From contig NZ_AUJE01000022.1 in assembly GCF_000424065.1 (NCBI RefSeq), positions 1 to 64,000 on the forward strand: DNA of 64,000 bases, read 5' to 3'. The stretch comes from Selenomonas ruminantium subsp. ruminantium ATCC 12561. Its GTDB lineage: Bacteria; Bacillota; Negativicutes; Selenomonadales; Selenomonadaceae. Below the pieces are notes generated by a model. That model saw only the letters and a program-made list of their open reading frames with translations, was not told where the DNA came from and made no database searches. A program made the position numbers and the translations under genes. This document shows positions 34,087 through 42,764 of this stretch, in pieces; position 1 is the first letter of the stretch; each line of letters starts with the position of its first letter.

Positions 34087-35508
34087 TCATTCCTCCAAAC
34101 TCGCCACAACCTGCCCCTGCGCCTGCGGCTTGGGCAGGACAATATACGCATGCGTTCCCCGGCCGCTGCTGTCATTTTCCAACCGGAAACTGCCCTCCAA
34201 ATCGCCCTCAATCAAGGTGCGAATTATAGATAACCCCAGTGACCGGGATTTGTTCGGCTGAAAATCTGCGGGCAGACCGCAGCCATCATCGTAGAAATCC
34301 AGCCGTAATTCTTCATCGAGTTCCACCTTTAAGCCTACAAGCCCCGCCTGCCGTCCGGCAAAGGCATGCTCCACGGCGTTTATTATCAGCTCATTGAGCA
34401 CCAGTGCCAGAGAGCTGGCGTATTTTGGCGGCAGGCTTACCGCCTCCCCCTCATACTCCTGCTGCAAATCAAAATCCGCCGCGACCATGCTTGCCTTGAC
34501 CTGGGCAAAAATCTCCGCCATAATCTGCCCCAGCTCCATGCTCTCCCGCCCCTGCCGCGAGAGAAAATCATGCACCGCCGCAATGGACAGCACGCGGTTG
34601 ACGCTTTCGGAAAGCGCCGACTTGACTTCCTCCGAACCGCTGCGCCGCGCCTGCAGCCGCAGGAGGCTGGCCACCGTCTGCAGATTATTCTTGACCCGGT
34701 GGTGAATCTCCTGAATCACCGCCGACTTAATGCGGATTTCCTGCTCCTTGGCCCGGATTTCCGTCACATCCGAGAGCACGACAATCCGCCGCAGAAGCGT
34801 GCCCCCCGCCTGCAAATCAATCTGCCGGCGGATAAGCTGCAAGCCGCCCGCCGAAAGTTCCTTCTGCCAGGGCCGCTCCCGTTCAAAGGATTCCCGCGTG
34901 ACATGACGCGTCAGCTGCCGGTCGAACAAATGACAGCCCTTGAGACTGCCCACGCCCAAAACCCGATAAATGCGCTGCGCCGCCGCATTGGCAAACACAA
35001 TCCGGCTGAACTGGTCGGTAATCAACAGCCCGTCACTGGCCGAAAGCGGCATAAACGGCGCCAAATCCACATCACGCGCCGCAAAATTCAACACATCCTG
35101 CGTGGTCTTGATGAGATAGGAGAAGTCATCAATATTCAAGTGCTCCTTATCCACCTCAATGCTGATAACCGCAATCACATGCGCATTATCGACAATAGGG
35201 AACACATACATATCCACAAAATGCCCATAGTCCTGCTCCCGCTTGCCATGCACAAACTGCGCGGATTGAAATACCTCCGTGACCAGCGGTTCAGAAAGAG
35301 AATCCACAATCCCTTCCGCCATTTCCGCATCATCCTGCATATAAACCGTATGCGGCGTAGCCGTGGCGGTTATGCGCAGTTTGTCCACTGTTTCCGCCTG
35401 AATGTAGATGATGGCATGCCCATGGGCGAGGTCAGCCACAAAGGAGAGAATTTGTTTTAGGCGGTCTAAGATATTTAATTGTTTGGTTGTTAGTAAGGCA
35501 TTTTTCAT
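34087..35508 (-). CDS. Soluble sensor histidine kinase of the HisKA_2/HWE class (EutW-like)
   Basis: 473 residues, no membrane helix. N-terminal GAF-like sensor (~20-150), PAS domain (~155-265; LLITDQFSRIVFANAAAQRIYRV), then the phospho-acceptor helix with EIHHRVKNNLQTVASLLRLQ (~280) and an ATPase domain with LNELIINAVEHAF, YDDGCGLP and SRSLGLSIIRTL. This domain order with an adjacent ANTAR regulator matches EutW/EutV-type pairs, which sense a cytoplasmic ligand such as ethanolamine. The specific ligand cannot be told. The ATG lies after TTAGGAG. Confidence 0.93.
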   Translation of the reverse strand: MKNALLTTKQLNILDRLKQILSFVADLAHGHAIIYIQAETVDKLRITATATPHTVYMQDDAEMAEGIVDSLSEPLVTEVFQSAQFVHGKREQDYGHFVDMYVFPIVDNAHVIAVISIEVDKEHLNIDDFSYLIKTTQDVLNFAARDVDLAPFMPLSASDGLLITDQFSRIVFANAAAQRIYRVLGVGSLKGCHLFDRQLTRHVTRESFERERPWQKELSAGGLQLIRRQIDLQAGGTLLRRIVVLSDVTEIRAKEQEIRIKSAVIQEIHHRVKNNLQTVASLLRLQARRSGSEEVKSALSESVNRVLSIAAVHDFLSRQGRESMELGQIMAEIFAQVKASMVAADFDLQQEYEGEAVSLPPKYASSLALVLNELIINAVEHAFAGRQAGLVGLKVELDEELRLDFYDDGCGLPADFQPNKSRSLGLSIIRTLIEGDLEGSFRLENDSSGRGTHAYIVLPKPQAQGQVVASLEE

Positions 35509-35532
35509 GACAATACTCCTAAAAACGTAACT

Positions 35533-35732
35533 TGGCGGAACAGAGATGTTTTTCTAAGCGGTGCGTAAGGGGCGGGGCGTGAAGAAAATATTTTTGCTTA
35601 CCCTTGCCCTATCGAGAAAAGTCTACTGTTTGAGCGCAGCGAGTTTTGACTTTTCCCGATACTTAATTGAAAAGCAAAAATATTTTTAGCCCCGCCTCTT
35701 AGCGTAGCGTGAAAAATATCTCTGTTCCGCCA
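35533..35732. repeat. 200-base hairpin element E10 with TTTGAGCGCAGCGAGTTT core
   Basis: Outer arms tggcggaacagagat / atctctgttccgcca, middle arms GGCGGGGC / GCCCCGCC and aaatatttttgctt / aagcaaaaatattt, and an apical AAAAGTCTACTG..TTTTGACTTTT stem holding TTTGAGCGCAGCGAGTTT. The core recurs in E11 at 62.8 kb. It fills the 35509-35752 gap between the kinase gene and the end of tsaD. Confidence 0.85.
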
Positions 35733-35752
35733 TTGGAACGTATCTTATAAAC

Positions 35753-36784
35753 TTATTTATCTGTGAGACTAAGCCCCGGCACCGCATTCAGGTACAAGTC
35801 ACTATACCCGCCATCGAGCGCCTGATAGTACCCACGGCACCCAATCATAGCCGCATTATCGGTACACAAAATCTTGCTCGGATAGAGGAACCTTACGCCC
35901 CGTTTCTCCGCTTCTTCGCGCAGGCGGGCTTCCAAACCGCTGTTGGCTGCCACACCGCCAGCCAGCACCAATGTATCGCGCCCAGCTTCTTTGACCGCCT
36001 GGAACGCCTTGCCCACCAGCACCTCGATAACCGAACGCTGGAAGGATGCGGCAATATCGGCCTTATTGAGCTCGTGCCCCTTCATCTTCTCACTGTTGAT
36101 GTAGTTGAGCACCGCCGACTTCAGACCGCTGAAGCTGAACTCGTAATTGCCCTTTTCCGTAAGCGCCTGCGGGAAATCAATTGCCATCGGGTCGCCCTCT
36201 TTAGCCAGCGCATCAATGCGCGGGCCGCCGGGATAAGGCAGGCCCATCACGCGGGCAATCTTATCAAAGGCTTCGCCAGCCGCATCATCACGAGTCTGTC
36301 CCATCATGCGGAAGCGGTTATAGCCCTGCACATCGACAAGCGCCGTATGCCCACCGGACACCACGAGCGCCATAAACGGCGGTTCCAAATCCGGTGCCGC
36401 GAGGAAATTGGCAAAGATATGCCCTTCCAGATGATTGACACCGATTAAAGGCTTGCCCAGCGAAAACGCCAACGACTTTGCCGCCGACACACCGACCAAA
36501 AGCGCACCGACGAGCCCCGGGCCATACGTTACGGCCACCTGGTCGATATCCTTAAGTTCCACGCCAGCTGTGCGCAGGCACTCATCAATTACCGGCATGA
36601 TATTTACGATATGTTTGCGGGAGGCGATTTCCGGCACCACCCCACCAAATTTCTGATGAATGGGAATCTGCGTGGAGATGATATTGGCAAGAATCTCCCG
36701 TCCGCCCCGCAAAACTGCCGCTGAAGTTTCATCACAGCTGGACTCAATCGCCAGCGTCAGCAGTTCTTCCTTTTTCTTTTCCAT
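35753..36784 (-). CDS. tsaD: tRNA N6-adenosine threonylcarbamoyltransferase TsaD
   Basis: Transfers threonylcarbamoyl to A37 of ANN-decoding tRNAs. 343 residues, full length. Motifs: LAIESSCDETSAAVL, VPEIASRKHI, YGPGLVGALLVG, the metal-binding HLEGH (NHLEGHIFANF) and VVSGGHTALV, and LAGGVAANSGLEARL. The ATG at 36784 lies after GGTGACGGAAG; an in-frame extension upstream into the rimI region is not coding. Last gene of tsaE-tsaB-rimI-tsaD. Confidence 0.97.
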   Translation of the reverse strand: MEKKKEELLTLAIESSCDETSAAVLRGGREILANIISTQIPIHQKFGGVVPEIASRKHIVNIMPVIDECLRTAGVELKDIDQVAVTYGPGLVGALLVGVSAAKSLAFSLGKPLIGVNHLEGHIFANFLAAPDLEPPFMALVVSGGHTALVDVQGYNRFRMMGQTRDDAAGEAFDKIARVMGLPYPGGPRIDALAKEGDPMAIDFPQALTEKGNYEFSFSGLKSAVLNYINSEKMKGHELNKADIAASFQRSVIEVLVGKAFQAVKEAGRDTLVLAGGVAANSGLEARLREEAEKRGVRFLYPSKILCTDNAAMIGCRGYYQALDGGYSDLYLNAVPGLSLTDK

Positions 36785-36812
36785 AAAAACTTCCGTCACC
36801 TTATCTATACAA

Positions 36813-37289
36813 TCAGAGTTTCGTATTCCACATGATAATGGCATCTTCACCGTTATCCTGATAGTATTTCGGACGGCGGCCGGCTTCCTTGAAGCCATAG
36901 CCCTTGTAAAGCGCCAGCGCCGGAGCATTGGTGGGCCGTACCTCCAGGGTCATGGCCGTTACGCCCTTTTCCTTCACCCGGTCGATAATCTCGCCAAACA
37001 TCCGCGTACCAATGCGCTTGCCCCGATATTCAGGCAAAATCGCCACATTGGTAATCTGCGCTTCCTCATAGGAAATCCAGCAGCCCACATAGCCAATCAC
37101 GCGCTCGCCATCGAGAGCCAGCAGATACAAGGTGTTTTCATTCTGCGCTTCCTTCCAGAAGGACTCCCGTGACCAGGGAATGGCAAAGCAAGCCTTTTCC
37201 ACAATTTCTACCGCGTCCGCATCTTCGGGAGCCATCTCCCGAAATTCCAGTTTATTCACATCTATACTATCTAAAGGAACAGTGTCCAT
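36813..37289 (-). CDS. rimI: Ribosomal-protein-alanine N-acetyltransferase RimI (GNAT)
   Basis: A 158-residue GNAT protein that acetylates ribosomal protein S18 in known cases. It shows FREMAPEDADAVEIVEKACFAIPWSRESF, the acetyl-CoA-binding IPEYRGKRIGTRMFGEII (written LPEYRGKRIG here), and EVRPTNAPALALYKGYGFKEAGRRPKYY. It is placed between tsaB and tsaD, as in many Firmicutes. The ATG at 37289 lies after GAGGAG. Confidence 0.94.
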   Translation of the reverse strand: MDTVPLDSIDVNKLEFREMAPEDADAVEIVEKACFAIPWSRESFWKEAQNENTLYLLALDGERVIGYVGCWISYEEAQITNVAILPEYRGKRIGTRMFGEIIDRVKEKGVTAMTLEVRPTNAPALALYKGYGFKEAGRRPKYYQDNGEDAIIMWNTKL

Positions 37290-37310
37290 TACATCTCCTC
37301 TTTCTTGCAA

Positions 37311-38045
37311 TTACATTTCCTCAGTCGGCTTCGTGGCCTTCGCTTCTTCGGGATGACGTTTCTCCCAGAGCACTTCCGCTTCACTGCGGCGAATGTACAC
37401 CGGTTCCAAATCCATCACGTTATCCGTCTCGCCGGCCAAAAGTTTTTCCTGTCCGAGCATGGCCACGCAGGCCGCCCGCGGCATGACGATATGCGGCATG
37501 GCTGTGCTGACATTTGCCGGCAGTTCCATTTTGCCGACAATCTTTTTCTGTACGGCATCGCCAAGCAAAATGACCTGTTCGCCAATCTGCGCACAATCGG
37601 CCACAATCTCACTGATTTTGGCTACCTTGACCGGTTCTACTACCTGCAGGCTATTATTTTCCCAGTGGTAACTTTCCACATAGGCATTACCCTTTTGGGC
37701 ATCCAAGAGGCACATAAGCCGCACACCCGGCACAGGCAGTTGATAGGCCAGTGCCTGCAGGGTCGAAACGCCGACCAAGGGAATCCCGAGCACATAACTC
37801 ATGGCTTTTGCTGCCGCAAGGCCAATGCGCAAGCCTGTAAACGAACCGGGGCCATTGCTTATGGCAATGCCGGTCAAATCTTCTTTTGCTGCAGCTGCCA
37901 TTTTCAGCACCTGCTCAATATGAGGCAGCAGGGTTTCCGAATGCGTGAGCTTCCCTTGCATGGTAAGCTCGGCCAAAAGCCGCCCCTCATCAGCCACGGC
38001 TACGCTTGAAACCTGCGTAGCGGTATCAATGGCCAGTATGGACAA
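37311..38045 (-). CDS. tsaB: tRNA threonylcarbamoyladenosine biosynthesis protein TsaB
   Basis: A 244-residue actin-like ATPase-fold partner of TsaD in the t6A complex. N-terminal LAIDTATQVSSVAVAD and the signature ISNGPGSFTGLRIGLAAAKAM. The TTG at 38045 is the only plausible start and lies inside the last 20 bases of tsaE behind GGAG. The C-terminus has the usual acidic extension (EVLWEKRHPEEAK). Confidence 0.94.
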   Translation of the reverse strand: MSILAIDTATQVSSVAVADEGRLLAELTMQGKLTHSETLLPHIEQVLKMAAAAKEDLTGIAISNGPGSFTGLRIGLAAAKAMSYVLGIPLVGVSTLQALAYQLPVPGVRLMCLLDAQKGNAYVESYHWENNSLQVVEPVKVAKISEIVADCAQIGEQVILLGDAVQKKIVGKMELPANVSTAMPHIVMPRAACVAMLGQEKLLAGETDNVMDLEPVYIRRSEAEVLWEKRHPEEAKATKPTEEM

Positions 38046-38508
38046 AGTCTTCCAACTCCTTTATAAACTCCTGATTCTTCTCGCCGATACTGGAAAAATC
38101 AATCTGCCGTTCATCGGTGTTTTCGCCTAATTTACGAATACGCACCTCGATATAATCCTCTGGCAGTGACTCCGGGAACTTGTCGGGCCATTCGATGACC
38201 ACGATTCCCTCTGGCTCCTCCGTGTACTCATAAAAGCCGATATCTTCCAGTTCTTCTTCTGTTTCCAGCCGGTAGAGGTCAAAGTGGTAAATGCGGCAAA
38301 TCCCTTCATAGACATTCATCAGGTTGAAGGTCGGACTCGTCACATCCCCCTCGACGCCCAAGGTACGCGCAAGACTCTGCACAAACAACGTCTTGCCAGC
38401 CCCCAAGTCGCCCTCCAGGCAAAGCACGGTTCCTTCCCGAATCTTCTGCCCCACCAGCTCGGCTAGGTGACCAGTTTCCTCGGGAGAACTTGTCATACAG
38501 GTAAACAT
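38026..38508 (-). CDS. tsaE: tRNA threonylcarbamoyladenosine biosynthesis ATPase TsaE
   Basis: A 160-residue P-loop ATPase that completes the bacterial t6A machinery with TsaB and TsaD (TsaC is not in the window). Walker A GDLGAGKTLF, then VTSPTFNLMNVYEG, HFDLYRL and VIEWPDKFPESLP. The ATG follows ATAGGAG. First gene of the operon; its promoter must lie in the divergent region shared with rubrerythrin. Confidence 0.95.
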   Translation of the reverse strand: MFTCMTSSPEETGHLAELVGQKIREGTVLCLEGDLGAGKTLFVQSLARTLGVEGDVTSPTFNLMNVYEGICRIYHFDLYRLETEEELEDIGFYEYTEEPEGIVVIEWPDKFPESLPEDYIEVRIRKLGENTDERQIDFSSIGEKNQEFIKELEDFVHTGH

Positions 38509-38712
38509 AGTGTCCTTTCTCTCCTATAAACAATTAAACATTATCTTTTTTATTGTAACACCATTGATTCCATTTTACCACCTAAATTTGGCCGCACTAA
38601 TCAATAATTATTATCCGTTAATAATTATCATGAAAAATTATGTAATTTGTTGTAATAACGAGAAATGCAGAGTAATAATGATATATTTTTTTATAATCGC
38701 CTAAAACAGCTA

Positions 38713-38766
38713 TTTATCTTTTGCAAGTGGTCAATTATAATTAAGGCATGGTGCTGAGCACACCAT
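38713..38766 (+). promoter_or_regulatory. Candidate promoter and palindrome of rubrerythrin
   Basis: TTTATC (38713-38718), 17 bases, TATAAT (38736-38741), followed at 38748-38766 by the palindrome ATGGTG-CTGAGCA-CACCAT at about +1 to +20, a plausible redox-regulator operator or mRNA hairpin. The rest of the 38509-38815 gap is AT-rich and shows nothing else I can support. Confidence 0.5.
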
Positions 38767-38815
38767 AAAATTGTATCTGATTAATGTGTAATATATTTTA
38801 GGAGGTAGTAAGATT

Positions 38816-39361
38816 ATGAAGAAATTTGTTTGCACGGTTTGCGGTTACGTTCATGAAGGCGATGCGGCACCGGAAGTATGCCCCATCTGTAAAGCCCCAG
38901 CCTCCAAGTTTGTTGAGCAGAGCGGCGATATGAATTACGCCGATGAACATCATGTGGGTACGGCTAAGGATGTTGACCCCCGCATTATTGAAGGCCTGCG
39001 CCAGAACTTCACGGGTGAATGCTCCGAAGTTGGCATGTATCTGGCTATGAGCCGTCAGGCAGACCGTGAAGGTTATCCGGAAATCGCCGAAGCCTTCAAG
39101 CGCTATGCTTGGGAAGAAGCAGAACACGCTGCCAAATTCGCAGAACTCTTAGGTGAAGTCCTCACGAACGACACCAAGAAAAACCTGACCATGCGTGTAG
39201 ATGCTGAACATGGTGCCTGCGCTGGCAAGAAAGAACTGGCAACGCTGGCTAAACAGCTCAACCTCGATGCCGTTCATGATACGGTACATGAAATGTGCAA
39301 GGATGAAGCCCGCCACGGCCGCGGTTTCAAGGGTCTCTTGGACAGATATTTCGGCAAATAA
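38816..39361 (+). CDS. rbr: Reverse rubrerythrin (NADH-linked peroxidase subunit)
   Basis: 181 residues. The rubredoxin-like domain comes first ([11 protein letters not shown] and CPICKAP, residues 6-30), then a ferritin-like diiron domain with E..H motifs ([42 protein letters not shown] and [14 protein letters not shown]). This order, opposite to classical rubrerythrin, marks the anaerobe hydrogen peroxide/oxygen reductases. A strong site TAGGAGG precedes ATG. Single-gene unit ended by a terminator; likely peroxide-induced. Confidence 0.95.
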   Translation: MKKFVCTVCGYVHEGDAAPEVCPICKAPASKFVEQSGDMNYADEHHVGTAKDVDPRIIEGLRQNFTGECSEVGMYLAMSRQADREGYPEIAEAFKRYAWEEAEHAAKFAELLGEVLTNDTKKNLTMRVDAEHGACAGKKELATLAKQLNLDAVHDTVHEMCKDEARHGRGFKGLLDRYFGK

Positions 39362-39383
39362 GCCAATAAGCAAATGACTTTAT

Positions 39384-39418
39384 AAGTTGACCGGTCAAAA
39401 TTGACCGGTCAACTTTTT
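39384..39418. terminator. Bidirectional terminator between rubrerythrin and the hybrid kinase
   Basis: Perfect AAGTTGACCGGTCAA / TTGACCGGTCAACTT hairpin, a T-run on the plus strand and A-rich flank on the other. The unit TTGACCGGTCAA is itself a palindrome repeated twice. Confidence 0.9.
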
Positions 39419-39430
39419 TATTTATCCCTT

Positions 39431-42400
39431 TCACACATATTTCCGCAACTTTTCCAGGAGCTTGTCAAAATCAATAGGCTTGCTAAGATAGTCATTCATG
39501 CCACAGGCCATGACGCGCGCCACATCATCGGTGAATACATCTGCCGTCACCGCAATGATGGGGATGTTTTCTCCATCCGCTCTGCCGCTTCGCCGGATTG
39601 CCTGGGTTGCCTCATAACCATCCAGCACGGGCATCTGCACATCCATCAAAATGGCCTTGTATGTTCCCGGTTCCGTTGCCATGAACTTATCCACCGCATC
39701 CTGCCCATCCACTGCCGTATCGATGACAAAGCCATACTGTGCAAGAATGGTCTCCGAAATCTCGCGGTTCATTTCATTGTCTTCGACCAGCAGCAGGCGC
39801 ATACCGTCCCACGATACTTCCTTCTGTTCTTTATCCTCCGTTTCCACAGGGATTTCTGCGCCCACCTGCAAAGGCAGGGAAATGTAAAAGCTGGTGCCCT
39901 CATTCTGGATGCTGCGCACTTCAATCGAGCCCTGCATCATCTTCACGAGATTCTGCGTAATGGCTAAGCCTAAGCCGCTGCCGCCATGTTTATGTGCCAC
40001 CTTGGCATTTTCCTGTTCGAAGGGCTTGAAGATATTTTTCAGATACTCCTGACTCATGCCAATGCCGGTATCGGTGATTTCAAAAGTGGTCATCACCACA
40101 TTGCCGGGATGGAGTACCTGCCGGATGATGAATTCGATTCTCCCTTCTTCCGGCGTAAATTTCACCGCGTTGGAGAAAATATTCATGAGTACCTGCTTAA
40201 CGCGCATGGCATCCCCGATTACATGGCTATGCGACATCTGCTTGACGTCAATCATCAGGTCAAGCTTTTTTTGTTCCAACTGCCCATTGAAAATCGTCTG
40301 CATCTCCGTCACGATATCCTGCAACGAAAATTCCTCGTTCGCCAATTTCATTTTGCCCTGCTCAATGGAGGACAAATCCAAAATATCGTTGATTAAGCCC
40401 AAAAGATGATGTGCCGCAATCTGACTCTTGCCAATCAGCTGCCGCAAATCCCGTTCATTGTTATCCTTCTGCTCGCCCAAGGTCAGATAACCGATGATGG
40501 CATTGAGCGGCGTACGAATTTCATGGCTCATGCGGGAGAGGAAATCCCCCTTGGCAGCACTAGCATGACGGGCCGTTTCCAAAGCATCCTTCAAGGCCTC
40601 CCGCTGTGCGATATCCTTGCGCCGCAAATCATCAATATCCTGCCGGTAGAAGTAGAATCCCGCCAGTTCTCCCCCCTCATAATACGGTTGGAATTGGGCG
40701 GCAAAAAAGCGATAGCTGTCCGGGCCATCCTGCTTGCGTACCTCACGGTAATAACTGCGCTTTTGGGCAAAAGCCTCATGCATTTCCTTATCCCACTCGC
40801 CATCCGGCATGAAATTAAGTTTATCCTCCGGATGCAGGTAACCGGTATAACGCTCAATTGTATGCGGCAACATATCCACGAACACATGACCTTCCTCGTC
40901 GATATGGTATTCTGTCGCCGTATGGTTTTTCAAATCCACCTTGACCACCATTTCATTGAGACGGCAGATATAGCTCATCACCGCATCAATTTCCTGACGG
41001 CGTTTTTCGTCCTGCCGCAAGGCATTATTGCGAATCACCGTAACCAGACCAAGGCCCCCCAGCATCGCCAACAGGATTGCCAGTAAAATAAATTGCAGCG
41101 GATAACTATAAAGCATTTCCTCCCAGCTCAAACTCCGGGGCTGCACATCGGTGTAATGGTGCATAATGTCCTGCATTTCCACTGAATCCATATCCGGCAT
41201 CGCCGCCGATAACACCTCCATCAGCCTGTGGTCAAGAGAACTACGGATGCCCAGCCGCATACTCATGGACTGATTGGGCACAATGGTGATGCGCAAGGAA
41301 TTGTGTTTATCCTCATTCACATATTTCTCGCCAATGAGTCCGAGGGTATAAATACTGGAACAACGCCCGGACTTCAAGGCGGCCACGGCCTCCTCTGCTG
41401 TGTCATAATCCTGTTCTGCCACATTTTCCGGCAGCTGACCCAGCATCGCCAGTTTGCGTTTCAAATTGGCGGTCATCCCTACAGTGCCCTCCATGCTCTC
41501 ATTTTTCATCGAAATCTGCACAATGGAGGCACGCAAAATCGCCTTGGATAATTTATACCCTACTTTTTCTGCTTCATAGGCACTGGAACTCATGCCCAAA
41601 ACAATGTCCGTCTGTTCGTCCCGCAGGAGTTTTTCATACTCTGCCTGATTCGCTGCGGGTATGATTTCGTATTTCAGCCCGATATTATCGGCTATCAGCT
41701 TAAAGACCTCCGGCAAAATCCCCCGTGCCTGACCATCCTGGTCAAAATACGAATAGGGATTGGCATGGGGCATGACCACCACCCGGAATACACGGTCAGA
41801 GGCCTGTAATTCACGCAGGAAGGACTGACTTTCCGGTGTCAGGGCCATAATGCCACCTTCCCCATAGTAGCGTTTGGATAAAGCAACTTCCCAGCCCGGG
41901 TCGATTATCGACAATTTCTGCTGTGCATGGTCAATCGCCCGGATAATGGCCTGCTTATCCGCAGTAGACACCACATAGAGTGGCTGCGGGTTCGTCAGTT
42001 CCAGAATTTTTTCATCCTCCTGCAGCTTCCGCTTGTTGCTGGTGACAATAGCATCCACTTCACCGGCATGCAGGGCTGCTTCTTCCTTGCCGACACTGTC
42101 GTAATACACCGGGGTATACGAAAAATTATGTTTCCCCGCAAAGCGGGCAAATTCCAGGCTCCGCATATTCCCCGAAAGCAAGCCCACCCGCATACCGTCA
42201 TAGGTGGACGGATTGTACGGCTGATAACGCGTATTGCTTTCCAAAGTGGTCAGCAGCATGGAACTATACGCCATCGGCTTTTCACTGTAGATATACTTTG
42301 CTGACCGCTCAGGGGTCTTCTGCACAGCCGTGACGATATCAATCACGCCCCTGTCGAGCAGTTCAAACATATCCTTCCAACCCTGATTATAGCCAATATA

Positions 42401-42652
42401 CTCGTAATCAAAATCCGCAAACCGATTGATGAGATGCAAATAATCATAACCATAGCCATAGCGGATTCCTTCCTGCGTCATCATGTGGTACCCCGCCATC
42501 TGGTAAAAGCCCACCCGCACGGTCTGCCGCTGCGGATAGAGCTGTATCTCCGCTTCCGCCATTTGGCTGGAAAAAGAGAAAAAAAATGCCGCCGTGAACA
42601 TCAGCAACAAACATGCAGTTCTATAAAAACTTCTCTTTCGCCCCAGAAGCAT
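39431..42652 (-). CDS. BvgS-like hybrid sensor histidine kinase with two periplasmic binding domains
   Basis: About 1073 residues. Signal/anchor segment at the N-terminus, two tandem SBP_bac_3-type Venus-flytrap domains (first from VRVGFYQMAGYHM, second from RVVVMPHANPYSYFD), a membrane helix (FILLAILLAMLGGLGLVTVI, ~residue 520), a PAS-like domain, HisKA with FLSRMSHEIRTPLNAIIGYL (~700), ATPase (TDTGIGMSQE, GGSGLGLAI), and a C-terminal receiver (LLVEDNEMNR, ILMDVQMPVLDG). It senses small ligands outside the cell. Start: the ATG at 42652 is preferred since the upstream ATG at 42679 directly abuts a terminator T-run and has no ribosome site. No partner regulator is adjacent. Confidence 0.92.
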   Translation of the reverse strand: MLLGRKRSFYRTACLLLMFTAAFFFSFSSQMAEAEIQLYPQRQTVRVGFYQMAGYHMMTQEGIRYGYGYDYLHLINRFADFDYEYIGYNQGWKDMFELLDRGVIDIVTAVQKTPERSAKYIYSEKPMAYSSMLLTTLESNTRYQPYNPSTYDGMRVGLLSGNMRSLEFARFAGKHNFSYTPVYYDSVGKEEAALHAGEVDAIVTSNKRKLQEDEKILELTNPQPLYVVSTADKQAIIRAIDHAQQKLSIIDPGWEVALSKRYYGEGGIMALTPESQSFLRELQASDRVFRVVVMPHANPYSYFDQDGQARGILPEVFKLIADNIGLKYEIIPAANQAEYEKLLRDEQTDIVLGMSSSAYEAEKVGYKLSKAILRASIVQISMKNESMEGTVGMTANLKRKLAMLGQLPENVAEQDYDTAEEAVAALKSGRCSSIYTLGLIGEKYVNEDKHNSLRITIVPNQSMSMRLGIRSSLDHRLMEVLSAAMPDMDSVEMQDIMHHYTDVQPRSLSWEEMLYSYPLQFILLAILLAMLGGLGLVTVIRNNALRQDEKRRQEIDAVMSYICRLNEMVVKVDLKNHTATEYHIDEEGHVFVDMLPHTIERYTGYLHPEDKLNFMPDGEWDKEMHEAFAQKRSYYREVRKQDGPDSYRFFAAQFQPYYEGGELAGFYFYRQDIDDLRRKDIAQREALKDALETARHASAAKGDFLSRMSHEIRTPLNAIIGYLTLGEQKDNNERDLRQLIGKSQIAAHHLLGLINDILDLSSIEQGKMKLANEEFSLQDIVTEMQTIFNGQLEQKKLDLMIDVKQMSHSHVIGDAMRVKQVLMNIFSNAVKFTPEEGRIEFIIRQVLHPGNVVMTTFEITDTGIGMSQEYLKNIFKPFEQENAKVAHKHGGSGLGLAITQNLVKMMQGSIEVRSIQNEGTSFYISLPLQVGAEIPVETEDKEQKEVSWDGMRLLLVEDNEMNREISETILAQYGFVIDTAVDGQDAVDKFMATEPGTYKAILMDVQMPVLDGYEATQAIRRSGRADGENIPIIAVTADVFTDDVARVMACGMNDYLSKPIDFDKLLEKLRKYV

Positions 42653-42679
42653 TTTTAACACCATCCTTGTTTTGGGCAT

Positions 42680-42735
42680 AAAAAAACCACGGACAGGAAT
42701 CTTTAATGTTTAAATTCTCTATCCATGGTTTTTTT
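42680..42735 (-). terminator. Terminator of the ABC-F gene
   Basis: AAAAAACCA..TGGTTTTTT with imperfect inner pairing (GGACAGGAAT / AATTCTCTATCC). It ends immediately before the first ATG of the hybrid-kinase frame. Confidence 0.75.
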
Positions 42736-42764
42736 CCTGCCAGTGCAGGACAGCTATTATGAAA

